NCBI GenBank assembly: GCA_016720565.1
Contig: JADKKJ010000001.1
Span: 310,001 to 374,000, forward strand
DNA: 64,000 bases
Direction: 5' to 3'
DNA from: Chitinophagaceae bacterium
GTDB lineage: Bacteria; Bacteroidota; Bacteroidia; Chitinophagales; Chitinophagaceae
Position numbers and translations under genes: made by a program. Below, piece by piece: positions 1 through 8,097 of the stretch. The notes below the pieces were generated by a model, which did not search any database, was not told the origin of the DNA, and saw only the letters and a program-made list of their open reading frames with translations. How positions within the stretch are numbered: position 1 is the stretch's first letter; each line of letters begins with the position of its first letter.

Positions 1-595
1 TCTTTATATAACCGAATGAATCGTAATGAACACCGATCACGTGTTTACAGTCAACCAAATAAGCGGCTTCTACCGCATCTTCATAGCCCATGGTAAAGTT
101 GTCGCCGATGGGTAATATCGCAAAATTTAATTTTGCCCATTTGGGTACCAGTTGCATGTCGAGGGTAAGCGCCGTATCGCCGGAATAATAAAAACCTCCT
201 TCTTTTCCGCTAACGATAAACCCCATTGGGTTGCCTCCATTGCTGCCATCGGGCAGGCAGGAGGAATGCTGGGCCACCACACAGCGAACTTTAATTCCCA
301 GGAATTCCCTTTGTCCGCCGGTGTTCATCGGATGGTTGTTCATCACCCCGTTTTTCCCCAGCCACTGGCAGATCTCCCAATTGCTCACCACCAGGGCCCC
401 GGTAGATTGGGCCAGTGCCACGCAATCCGCTATATGGTCCACGTGTCCATGACTAACCAGGATAAGGTCGGCCTCGATCTCCGCGATATTTATATGTTTT
501 GCCAGTTCATTATGGGTGATAAAAGGGTCAAATAATATTTTTTTCCCTTCTGTCTCCACCATAAAACAGGAATGGCCGTAATAAGTATATTTCAT
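1..595 (-). CDS. UPF0173-type metal-dependent hydrolase (metallo-beta-lactamase fold), 3' end cut off
   Basis: The reverse strand from the ATG at 595 reads MKYTYYGHSCFMVETEGKK and stays open to the window edge, so about 198 residues are seen and the C-terminus is missing. The motif SHGHVDHIAD is the HxHxDH zinc-binding signature of metallo-beta-lactamase-fold hydrolases. GHSCF near the N-terminus, SGDTAL, and the late IGVHYDSFG stretch are typical of the UPF0173 (YtkL-like) group. The family usually has about 220-230 residues, so little is lost. The substrate is unknown. It is divergent from the metallophosphoesterase, with 63 bases between the start codons. A -7 box TATTTTTG lies on the minus strand at 618-625, 22 bases before the ATG. 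Confident on family, not on function. Confidence 0.88.
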   Translation of the reverse strand, partial: MKYTYYGHSCFMVETEGKKILFDPFITHNELAKHINIAEIEADLILVSHGHVDHIADCVALAQSTGALVVSNWEICQWLGKNGVMNNHPMNTGGQREFLGIKVRCVVAQHSSCLPDGSNGGNPMGFIVSGKEGGFYYSGDTALTLDMQLVPKWAKLNFAILPIGDNFTMGYEDAVEAAYLVDCKHVIGVHYDSFGYIK

Positions 596-646
596 AAAGG
601 CTGGTTAACAGTAAATACAAAAATAAGCCTACTGGCCGAACCTAAG

Positions 647-654
647 TAAATTTG
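647..654 (+). promoter_or_regulatory. -7 promoter box TAAATTTG abutting a start codon
   Basis: This is an exact match to the Bacteroidota -7 consensus TAnnTTTG. It ends four bases before the ATG at 659, so transcription should begin at or within a few bases of the start codon. Confidence 0.65.
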
Positions 655-658
655 TAAC

Positions 659-1900
659 ATGCATCGTTCCCGTTTCTGGTGGGTCATCATTGTATTCCTG
701 GTATTGATCGACCTCTATTTTTTCCAGGCACTTCGTTTAATAGGAGCCGGTATGCCCTCGCTTACCCGAACTATCGTTTATTCCGTATACTGGTTTTTAT
801 CGGTAACGGCAATGGCAGGCTGGATATACCTTCCTTACATGCATTTTGAAAAGCAGGCCAAAATGGGAAGAGCTAAATATTTTTCCATACTGGCCGGTGT
901 TTTCATATCCAAATTCATCGGCGCTATATTTTTTCTGCTGAATGATATCTGGAGGGGATTTTCCTGGATGCTGGGCAACCATGAGGTCAGCGTTCCACGG
1001 TCCTTTATTTTCAGTTCCATTGGTTTGATCGCTGCCGGTACTTTGTTCCTTTTATTACTGTACGGATTCCGGAATAAGTATAAATACAAGGTCCATAAAG
1101 TAAAGCTGAGATACGACAACCTGCCCGAACCATTCCGGGGATTGAAACTGGTACATATTTCGGATATACACTCTGGTAGTTTCACCAACAAAGACGCGGT
1201 TCAGAAAGGGATCGACAAGATCCTTCACCAGGAACCTGATCTCATTCTTTTTACCGGCGACCTGGTGAATAATGTGGCTGATGAGATGAAGGATTACATG
1301 GATGTTTTCAGTCAGCTGAAAGCCCCCATGGGCGTCTATTCCACCCTGGGCAATCACGACTATGGAGATTACCTTAACTGGCCCAGCCAGGCGCATAAAG
1401 AGGAGAACCTGGAAAAACTGAAAAAAGTGCACGAAGAACTGGGCTGGCGTTTATTAATGAATGAACATGTGGTACTGGAAAGGGAAAATGAGAAGATAGT
1501 TGTAATAGGAATAGAGAACTGGAGTGCCAAGGCCAGGTTTACCAGTTATGGTGATCTGAAGAAAGCATATGAAGGTGCCGAAGGCTATCCATTTAAGATA
1601 TTAATGAGCCATGACCCCTCTCATTGGAGGGCGGAAGTGCTGAAATCTTATAAGGATATTGACCTGACGCTTTCGGGCCATACCCACGGAATGCAATTTG
1701 GTTTTGAAGTGCCCGGAATAAAATGGAGTCCTGTGCGTTATGTATACCGGGAATGGGCCGGATTATACCTGTCCGGGGAGGATGCCAGCAGTGTTCGTAA
1801 AAATCCGCAAAAGCTTTATATTAATCGTGGGTTTGGGTTTATTGGATATCCGGGCAGGGTAGGTATACTACCAGAGATCACGGTACTGGAATTCCACTAA
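659..1900 (+). CDS. membrane-anchored metallophosphoesterase (YaeI-like)
   Basis: The 413-residue protein has an N-terminal half with about four hydrophobic helices (residues 5-30, 35-60, 78-100, 116-138), followed by a calcineurin-like phosphoesterase domain from about residue 155. All metal-binding blocks are visible: HISDIHSG (DxH), FTGDLVNN (GD), LGNHDYGD (GNHD), LMSHDPSHW and SGHTHGMQFG. Relatives hydrolyse phosphodiesters or phosphomonoesters at the membrane; E. coli YaeI and Helicobacter LpxE-type enzymes show that such proteins can act on lipid or nucleotide phosphates, but the substrate here cannot be read. The start is fixed by the promoter box four bases upstream. No operon partner is evident; the next gene starts 76 bases later. 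Confidence 0.9.
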   Translation: MHRSRFWWVIIVFLVLIDLYFFQALRLIGAGMPSLTRTIVYSVYWFLSVTAMAGWIYLPYMHFEKQAKMGRAKYFSILAGVFISKFIGAIFFLLNDIWRGFSWMLGNHEVSVPRSFIFSSIGLIAAGTLFLLLLYGFRNKYKYKVHKVKLRYDNLPEPFRGLKLVHISDIHSGSFTNKDAVQKGIDKILHQEPDLILFTGDLVNNVADEMKDYMDVFSQLKAPMGVYSTLGNHDYGDYLNWPSQAHKEENLEKLKKVHEELGWRLLMNEHVVLERENEKIVVIGIENWSAKARFTSYGDLKKAYEGAEGYPFKILMSHDPSHWRAEVLKSYKDIDLTLSGHTHGMQFGFEVPGIKWSPVRYVYREWAGLYLSGEDASSVRKNPQKLYINRGFGFIGYPGRVGILPEITVLEFH

Positions 1901-1976
1901 AATATTATTTCCATTGAATTGCAATGGTTTAAACCTTTAACGGGCTTTACCGTCATATGAACTGTTCCAACTGCCG

Positions 1977-3008
1977 ATGATAAAAAAATGGTCGATATGT
2001 TTCGCCTTCCTGGGGATGGCTGCCATGGCTTATTGCCAGCAGTCGCCGGCGGATTCAACCATTAAACCTAAGAAAGCGGATCTTTCCCTTATTGACACCA
2101 CCATCGATTATGCTGATCTTTTCCAGGATTTTGATGCATTCATGGATTCCCTTCTGTCTCCCCATAGTTATTTCCTGGTAAGCGTTTCAGCCAACAAGGT
2201 TTTTTACAATTTTGAGAATAAAAGCGATTTCGAGATCATCACGGCCAAGAAATTAACCTATTCTCCAACTTTAGGATACTACCATAAGTCAGGACTGGGC
2301 ATCACTGCAAATTCCTATATAGTGAACGATGGTTCAAAAACTATTTTATACCAGTCGGGACTTACCGGCACCTATGATTACCTTAAAAACCGCGCCCTGG
2401 CTACAGGGTTTTCTTATACCCGGTTTTTTACAAAAGATTCTCTTTCCTTTTATACCACACCGCTGCAAAATGAGGTTTATGCCTATTTTGTTTACCGCAA
2501 ATCCTGGATCAGGCCCATGGTAGCGATCAGCTATGGATGGGGTAGCCGCAGCGACTACCAGCAAAGGGAGGAACTGATACTTGACCTTCGATTAAGGAGA
2601 AGAGGTTTTACTTATATCAATACAAAGGAAACGGTGTCTGACCTTTCCTTATTATTATCAGTGCGACATGATTTTTACTGGCTGGATGTATTAAAGTTCA
2701 AGGATCATATCCGCTTTACACCCCAATTGAGTTTTACCTCCGGTACCCAGAAATTCGGATTCAATCAGTCTTCGTCCACCTATGCAACCAGCATACGAAC
2801 AGGAAATAATGTGCTGTATAATTCAGATAATGTTTCGCTGGATGACCAGTTGAAATTCCAGCCCCTCTCCCTTACGTTTTACCTCCGGGGAGAATATTCT
2901 ATTGGTAAGGTATTTCTTCAGCCGCAGTTTGCCATGGACTATTATTTCCCTGATACGGACAAACATTTCAATTCCATGTTCGCCATTACCGCAGGCATCA
3001 TGTTTTAG
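1977..3008 (+). CDS. exported hypothetical protein, probable outer-membrane beta-barrel
   Basis: The 343-residue protein starts with a signal peptide (residues 1-20, hydrophobic core CFAFLGMAAMA, likely cleavage before QQSPAD). A short acidic linker follows, then from about residue 65 many alternating hydrophobic/aromatic strands (for example YFLVSVSANKVFYNF, LTYSPTLGYYHKSG). The last residue is phenylalanine, following ITAGIMF, the usual C-terminal strand signature for Bam-assembled outer-membrane proteins. I do not recognise a named family and no catalytic motif is apparent. A seven-codon ORF (1957-1980) overlaps its start codon out of frame. Confidence 0.75.
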   Translation: MIKKWSICFAFLGMAAMAYCQQSPADSTIKPKKADLSLIDTTIDYADLFQDFDAFMDSLLSPHSYFLVSVSANKVFYNFENKSDFEIITAKKLTYSPTLGYYHKSGLGITANSYIVNDGSKTILYQSGLTGTYDYLKNRALATGFSYTRFFTKDSLSFYTTPLQNEVYAYFVYRKSWIRPMVAISYGWGSRSDYQQREELILDLRLRRRGFTYINTKETVSDLSLLLSVRHDFYWLDVLKFKDHIRFTPQLSFTSGTQKFGFNQSSSTYATSIRTGNNVLYNSDNVSLDDQLKFQPLSLTFYLRGEYSIGKVFLQPQFAMDYYFPDTDKHFNSMFAITAGIMF

Positions 3009-3120
3009 CCGGTATTTTGAGTTTTATAGGATTTTTTTAACAGGTAATTACGAACCCCGGCATCATCCTTGGCCGTTAACGGCTCGTCACTAGTAGACAA
3101 ATTCACTAAAAACATGAATC

Positions 3121-3705
3121 ATGAAAACTAAGCTTCTTCTCATTCCTGCTTTAATGCTTTTCAGTATGGCTTCGATGGCCCAGTTTCACATTGGTGTGAA
3201 AGCGGGCAGTAATATCACTAAGGTCGAGGGTAAATCATTCAAGGATGAGTTCCGTTATGGATATTCATTGGGTGGCTTTCTCGAGATCCGCGCCGGTAAT
3301 AAACTGGTAGTGCAACCCGAAGTATTGTGGAACCAGTATGCTACGCGTGTTGACAGTAATTATTCCAATGTTTACCACAACGTATTCAATGGAAATGCCA
3401 ATGTCAAATTGAATTACCTGTCTATCCCCATCGTAGTGAACTACAAACTGATCGGCTCATTCCTTTCCCTGCAGGCAGGTCCGCAGTTTGGGATACTGAT
3501 CGATCAGAAGAAGACGGCGCTTCAGAACGGGGGCGAGGCTTTTAAACATGGAGACCTTTCCATGCTGGCTGGTTTGAATTTCAAGATCGCTAATCTCAGG
3601 TTGAATGCGCGTTATGCGGTCGGCCTGAATAATATCAGCGATCTGCCCGATCAGGGTAAATGGACCAACCAGGGTTTCCAGGTAAGTGTTGGCTTAGCAC
3701 TTTAA
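3121..3705 (+). CDS. outer-membrane beta-barrel (PorT/OMP_b-brl_2-like) protein
   Basis: The 194-residue protein has a signal peptide ending in MASMAQ, then FHIGVKAGSNITKVEG, the typical opening of the small Bacteroidota porin-family beta-barrels. Features include YGYSLGGFLEIRAG, the LNYLSIPIVVNYKL strand, LQAGPQFGIL and a final strand VSVGLAL. The length fits an eight-strand barrel. A function such as adhesion, immune evasion or small-solute passage cannot be inferred. The gene is followed 27 bases later by a strong terminator. The spacer before it holds a 12-base palindrome (3072-3083) and a five-codon out-of-frame ORF overlapping the ATG. Confidence 0.85.
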   Translation: MKTKLLLIPALMLFSMASMAQFHIGVKAGSNITKVEGKSFKDEFRYGYSLGGFLEIRAGNKLVVQPEVLWNQYATRVDSNYSNVYHNVFNGNANVKLNYLSIPIVVNYKLIGSFLSLQAGPQFGILIDQKKTALQNGGEAFKHGDLSMLAGLNFKIANLRLNARYAVGLNNISDLPDQGKWTNQGFQVSVGLAL

Positions 3706-3732
3706 AATTATTTCCAACCCTATTGCAAAATG

Positions 3733-3759
3733 CCCTTCCTTTTTGGAAGGGTTTTTTTT
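3733..3759 (+). terminator. Rho-independent terminator
   Basis: Stem CCCTTCC (3733-3739), five-T loop, stem GGAAGGG (3745-3751), then eight Ts. It ends transcription of the beta-barrel gene and isolates lon. Confidence 0.9.
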
Positions 3760-3945
3760 GCCGGTGCTTATAGGAAATGGCCGTCAGGCTGGGGGCGATC
3801 CTTCAAAAATGGCAGGATAAATTAAAGGGCATAATCCTTGACATTATTACTGCCAACATATACTTTTACAACCCCCTGTTAAGCTCCAAATAAGTTAATA
3901 GGCCTTGAGTATCAATTAGTAACCTGCTTTAATCTGAATAATAGC

Positions 3946-6351
3946 GTGAACGATCTTGGACAATTCTTACTGCGTGCTGAAGAAGAGATGGACTTCCTAC
4001 CCATCATTCCATTGAATGAAAGTGAACAGGATGATCTGAATGGCATAGAAATTCCTGACGAACTGGCTCTTTTGCCCCTGAGAAATACCGTGTTATTTCC
4101 AGGGGTGGTATTGCCTATAACAGTTGGCAGGGATAAAAGCATTAAGGCCGTGCAGGAAGCCTATAAAGGTGATAAATTAATTGGTGTAGTCGCACAGAAG
4201 GATAGCAGCGTGGAAGACCCTACAGTGCTTGACCTTGAAGATATAGGCACAGTGGCTAAAGTAGTGAAGCTTATAAAAATGCCCGATGGAGGCACTACCA
4301 TTATCATCCAGGGCAAGAGCCGTTTTAAGATTGATTCGATCCTGTTTGACGATCCTTATTTTAAGGCAAAGATCATTCGGCTGGAGGAAGATGAATCGCC
4401 TGCCGAAGCGGATTTCGATGCCTATGTTTCAAATATCAAGGAGCTCGCAACTGAGATCGTGAAGTTATCGCCAAACATTCCAACAGAGGCCGCCATCATT
4501 TTAAAAAATATTGAGAACCCCTCATTCCTGATACATTTTGTATCCAGTAACCTGAATACGGATATACGCGAAAAGCAGGAGCTTTTAAAACTGGACCGTA
4601 TCCGGGAAAGAGCCGACCTGCTGATGAAATTATTACAGAAGGAACTTCAGTTTGCGGAATTAAAAAATAAGGTAACTACAAAGACCAGAACCGAACTGGA
4701 TAAACAGCAGCGGGAATATTTTCTCCAGCAGCAATTAAAAAGCATCAAAGAAGAACTGGGTGGAGATCCAAACCAGCAGGAGATAAAGGAGATGCTTAAA
4801 AAGGCCGAGAACAAAAAATGGCCCGATGCTGCAAAAGAAACATTTAAAAAAGGGATCGAGAAACTGGAAAGGATGCATCCCAGCACTCCGGATTATTCGG
4901 TGGTGTATAATCACCTCGACCTGATGCTGGAACTTCCCTGGGATACCTGTACAGAAGATATTTACGACCTGAAAAAGGCAAAAAAAACCCTGGATACCGA
5001 TCATTACGGTATGCAAAAAATTAAAGAGCGTATACTGGAATACCTGGCTGTTTTGAAGCTGAAGGGGGATATGAAGAGCCCTATTCTATGTTTCGTGGGA
5101 CCTCCGGGTATTGGTAAAACTTCACTTGGACGCAGTATTGCCAGTGCCATAGGAAGGAAATATGTGCGGTTAAGTTTGGGAGGCTTACATGATGAAAGCG
5201 AGATCCGTGGTCACCGCAAGACCTATATCGGTGCCATGCCCGGCCGTATCCTTCAATCATTGAAAAAAGCGAAGACCTCTAACCCGGTGATGATACTGGA
5301 TGAAATTGATAAGGTGGGTAGCGACCAGCGCGGAGATCCTTCTTCTGCATTGCTGGAAGTGCTTGATCCGGAGCAGAATAATAGTTTTTATGATAATTAC
5401 CTGGAGATGGAATATGACCTGAGTAAGGTTTTATTCATTGCAACGGCAAATACCCTGCAGAATATTCAGCCAGCCCTTCGCGATCGCTTAGAGATCATCG
5501 ATCTCAGCGGATATGCGGTGGAAGAAAAAATGGAAATAGCGAAAACGCATTTGCTGCCCAAACAAAAAGAACTCCACGGATTAAAGGAGAACTCCTTCCG
5601 CCTCTCCGATAAAGTGCTGGAGAAAGTGATTCAGGATTATACCAGGGAAAGCGGGGTGCGCGAACTGGACAGGATGCTCGCATCCATTATGCGTTACCAG
5701 GCCAAAGAGCAGGTGATGAATGGAAAATTAAAAGCCTCTCTAACTACGGATGATATTGAACTTATCCTTGGTAAACCGAAATACAGCAATGATATTTATA
5801 AAACGGTGAATATGCCTGGCGTGGCCGTGGGACTTGCCTGGACCTATGTGGGAGGGGATATACTTTTTATAGAGACCAGTTTAAGTGATGGTAAAGGAGA
5901 ATTGAAGCTTACGGGTAATCTTGGAAATGTAATGAAGGAAAGCGCCAGTACGGCACTGACCTACCTGCAATCCAATGCCGGTAAATATAAACTGGATACC
6001 AAGCTATTTGAAAAGAAGAATATCCATATTCACGTTCCTGAAGGTGCTGTTCCCAAGGATGGTCCAAGCGCAGGAATTACCATGATGGTATCCATCGCAT
6101 CAGCGCTTACGGGTAAGAAAGTGAAACCCTACCTGGCAATGACAGGGGAGATCACACTGCGCGGACAGGTATTGCCTGTTGGCGGAATCAAGGAAAAAGT
6201 ACTGGCTGCAAAAAGAGCCGGTCTGAAAGAGATAATCGTCTGCGCCCAGAATGAAAAAGACGTGGAAGAGATCGATCCGGAGTTCATACAGGGCGTGAAG
6301 TTTCATTATGTGAAAAAAATGAATGAGGTGATCGAGATAGCGCTTGGATAA
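3946..6351 (+). CDS. lon: ATP-dependent protease Lon
   Basis: The 801-residue cytoplasmic AAA+ serine protease degrades misfolded and regulatory proteins. It has an N-terminal LON domain (ALLPLRNTVLFPGVVLPI, from about residue 45), a coiled middle region, Walker A GPPGIGKTS at 385-393, Walker B MILDEIDK near 449-456, and a C-terminal protease domain with the Ser-Lys dyad. The nucleophile is S708 in KDGPSAGITM and the base is K751 in GGIKEKVLAA; the 43-residue spacing equals that of S679/K722 in E. coli. The start chosen is GTG at 3946, because no in-frame ATG lies upstream and MNDLGQFLLRAEEEMDFLP resembles related Lon N-termini; the ATG 19 codons later is the alternative. It is transcribed alone. 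Confidence 0.97.
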   Translation: MNDLGQFLLRAEEEMDFLPIIPLNESEQDDLNGIEIPDELALLPLRNTVLFPGVVLPITVGRDKSIKAVQEAYKGDKLIGVVAQKDSSVEDPTVLDLEDIGTVAKVVKLIKMPDGGTTIIIQGKSRFKIDSILFDDPYFKAKIIRLEEDESPAEADFDAYVSNIKELATEIVKLSPNIPTEAAIILKNIENPSFLIHFVSSNLNTDIREKQELLKLDRIRERADLLMKLLQKELQFAELKNKVTTKTRTELDKQQREYFLQQQLKSIKEELGGDPNQQEIKEMLKKAENKKWPDAAKETFKKGIEKLERMHPSTPDYSVVYNHLDLMLELPWDTCTEDIYDLKKAKKTLDTDHYGMQKIKERILEYLAVLKLKGDMKSPILCFVGPPGIGKTSLGRSIASAIGRKYVRLSLGGLHDESEIRGHRKTYIGAMPGRILQSLKKAKTSNPVMILDEIDKVGSDQRGDPSSALLEVLDPEQNNSFYDNYLEMEYDLSKVLFIATANTLQNIQPALRDRLEIIDLSGYAVEEKMEIAKTHLLPKQKELHGLKENSFRLSDKVLEKVIQDYTRESGVRELDRMLASIMRYQAKEQVMNGKLKASLTTDDIELILGKPKYSNDIYKTVNMPGVAVGLAWTYVGGDILFIETSLSDGKGELKLTGNLGNVMKESASTALTYLQSNAGKYKLDTKLFEKKNIHIHVPEGAVPKDGPSAGITMMVSIASALTGKKVKPYLAMTGEITLRGQVLPVGGIKEKVLAAKRAGLKEIIVCAQNEKDVEEIDPEFIQGVKFHYVKKMNEVIEIALG

Positions 6352-6371
6352 GCTTTCAGGTCAGGGCTTAT

Positions 6372-6379
6372 TATCTTTG
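6372..6379 (+). promoter_or_regulatory. -7 promoter box TATCTTTG for porQ
   Basis: An exact TAnnTTTG match five bases before the TTG at 6385, the same spacing as at several ATG starts in this window. This supports TTG as the true start codon. Confidence 0.65.
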
Positions 6380-6384
6380 GATAC

Positions 6385-7419
6385 TTGTTTTCCCGTTCAG
6401 TCATATTTTCCCTGCTGGTAATTTTTACCCTTCTAACTCCTGTTTGCGCGCAAACCCTGGGAGGAAATGCTGTTTTTAATTTTCTTAGGTTGAGCAATAC
6501 GCCCAGGCTAACTGCCCTGGGAGGCGTGAACCTTACTCATCCTGCCAATGAAATTGGATTGGCTTTTCAGAATCCTGCGCTGCTCACTCCGGGAATGAGC
6601 CAGCAGCTTCACCTGGTGTTCAATGATTTTTATGCGGGCACTTCTATTTTCCATGCTTCCTATGCCTGTTATAAACCAGATTGGAAAACCAATCTCAGCG
6701 CCGGCATTCATTATTTCAATTATGGTAAAGAGCCGGCTACAGATGCGGCCGGTAATATATTGGGACAGTTTCGTGCAGCCGATATGTTATTCCAGGTCAG
6801 CGCTTCGCGTTCCTACCTGCAAAGATGGAACTATGGACTTTCGCTGAAATTCGTTTCTTCCAGATATGGGGTGTATAAAGGAAATGGATTGGCTATGGAC
6901 CTGGCTGTTTTATATGCCGATAGCAGTGCCGGGTTCCGGGCTTCGGTAGCAATGAAGAATGCAGGCAGGGAGATCAAAAAATTCAGTGAAGGGACCACAG
7001 AAGAAATGCCTTTTGAAATGCAGGCGGGTATTTCCCAGCGTTTAAAAGGTTCCCCTTTCAGCTTTTCAATTACCGCCCAGCAGCTTCACCGGTTCAATAT
7101 CCGTTATTATGATACCAGCTATAACTCGTCCAGTGGCTTCTCCAATAAAAGAGCTGGTTTTGCTGGCAAACTGATCGACCACCTGGTACTGGGAACTACG
7201 ATCCATTTAAATGACCGGCTGGAATTTGACCTGGGATATAATTTTCTGCGAAGAAGGGACCTGAATTTGGGAAATGCAGGAAATGGGTTGAATGGGTTCT
7301 CTTATGGATTTGAATTAAAACTGAAGAAATTCAGCTTCCAGTTTGCCAGGGCCAGCTACCAGGCCAATACGGCTTATAACCAGGTAGGTCTTACACTGAA
7401 CATGGCACAGTTTCGATGA
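6385..7419 (+). CDS. porQ: type IX secretion system protein PorQ
   Basis: The 344-residue outer-membrane protein has a signal peptide (LLVIFTLLTPVCAQ) and the diagnostic N-terminal block GGNAVFNFLRLSNTPRLTA followed by LGGVNLTH. Alternating beta-strands continue to a final VGLTLNMAQFR. PorQ belongs to the FadL/PorV-like barrel family and works with PorU, PorV and PorZ in processing and anchoring T9SS cargo at the cell surface (family knowledge). A cargo protein with the matching sorting domain is encoded at 23821-26124. The TTG start is supported by the promoter spacing; no in-frame ATG precedes it closely and the signal peptide begins right at TTG. The stop abuts the stop of the convergent PIG-L gene. 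Confidence 0.85.
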   Translation: MFSRSVIFSLLVIFTLLTPVCAQTLGGNAVFNFLRLSNTPRLTALGGVNLTHPANEIGLAFQNPALLTPGMSQQLHLVFNDFYAGTSIFHASYACYKPDWKTNLSAGIHYFNYGKEPATDAAGNILGQFRAADMLFQVSASRSYLQRWNYGLSLKFVSSRYGVYKGNGLAMDLAVLYADSSAGFRASVAMKNAGREIKKFSEGTTEEMPFEMQAGISQRLKGSPFSFSITAQQLHRFNIRYYDTSYNSSSGFSNKRAGFAGKLIDHLVLGTTIHLNDRLEFDLGYNFLRRRDLNLGNAGNGLNGFSYGFELKLKKFSFQFARASYQANTAYNQVGLTLNMAQFR

Positions 7420-8052
7420 TCAGATGATCCAGTTATAGATCTCAAATGCCTCCGCAAAACGGGTATTTGCCTGCAGGCCCCGGACGCTTGCCAGGGATCT
7501 AATAAACTCCGGTTGCATATAATCACGAAATGACTGGGACCGGTATGAAACCAGGGCCCTGATCTTATTTTCAATTTGTTCTTCCGAGGTCCGGATAAAA
7601 AGATCGGTACGGAACTGATCATGATTCCAGGGAAGTTCATAACCGGCCAGGCTGCATCTTTTGAAGGCCCGACGAGCCTCCTGGTGGATCACCTCATGAT
7701 CCTGGTGCCTGTCATTGGCGGAGGGAGTCAATACAAGGTCAGGTTTAATGTTCCTGTTCAATTTCACCATTTCATCCAGTATATCCTGTCGATAAGCGGG
7801 AAATTGCCTGACGGGGAAATTAAAAAAATACAGACGTCCCGGGTCTATACCCAGAATTGAAGTGGCTTCGCTGCATTCTTTTTCCAGTGTATCAGATGGG
7901 AGGTTGGCAGGCAGCGAAGTTTCACACAGGGAGAAAGCCGCATAGTGAATTTGTTTCCCTTCCGCAGCCATTCTGTTGATGGTAGCTCCGCAACCCAGTT
8001 CACCATCATCAGTATGAGGGGCAAGGATCAGGATTTTTTTAGTTAGATTCAT
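7420..8052 (-). CDS. PIG-L/LmbE-family N-deacetylase
   Basis: The 210-residue protein has the zinc-binding block APHTDDGELGCGATI near the N-terminus (family HxDD) and the distal NDRHQDHEVIHQEARR motif. Family members remove N-acetyl groups from GlcNAc-type sugars, for example in GlcNAc-PI, mycothiol and bacillithiol precursors, or other small molecules. No signal peptide is present, so it is probably cytosolic. The actual substrate is unknown. It is divergent from the AT-rich membrane protein gene with only 45 bases between starts, so it may share control with the envelope polymer block that follows. Confidence 0.88.
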   Translation of the reverse strand: MNLTKKILILAPHTDDGELGCGATINRMAAEGKQIHYAAFSLCETSLPANLPSDTLEKECSEATSILGIDPGRLYFFNFPVRQFPAYRQDILDEMVKLNRNIKPDLVLTPSANDRHQDHEVIHQEARRAFKRCSLAGYELPWNHDQFRTDLFIRTSEEQIENKIRALVSYRSQSFRDYMQPEFIRSLASVRGLQANTRFAEAFEIYNWII

Positions 8053-8097
8053 TAGTTACCAAAATTGGAGATATCTTGTTAATAGTGTAGATTAAAT

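Noticed and set aside
1911..1927. Hairpin CCATTG-AATTG-CAATGG after the metallophosphoesterase gene
   Set aside because: Only six base pairs and no T run, so not convincing as a terminator.
3072..3083. Palindrome GCCGTTAACGGC before the beta-barrel gene
   Set aside because: No second copy or promoter overlap seen; chance cannot be excluded.
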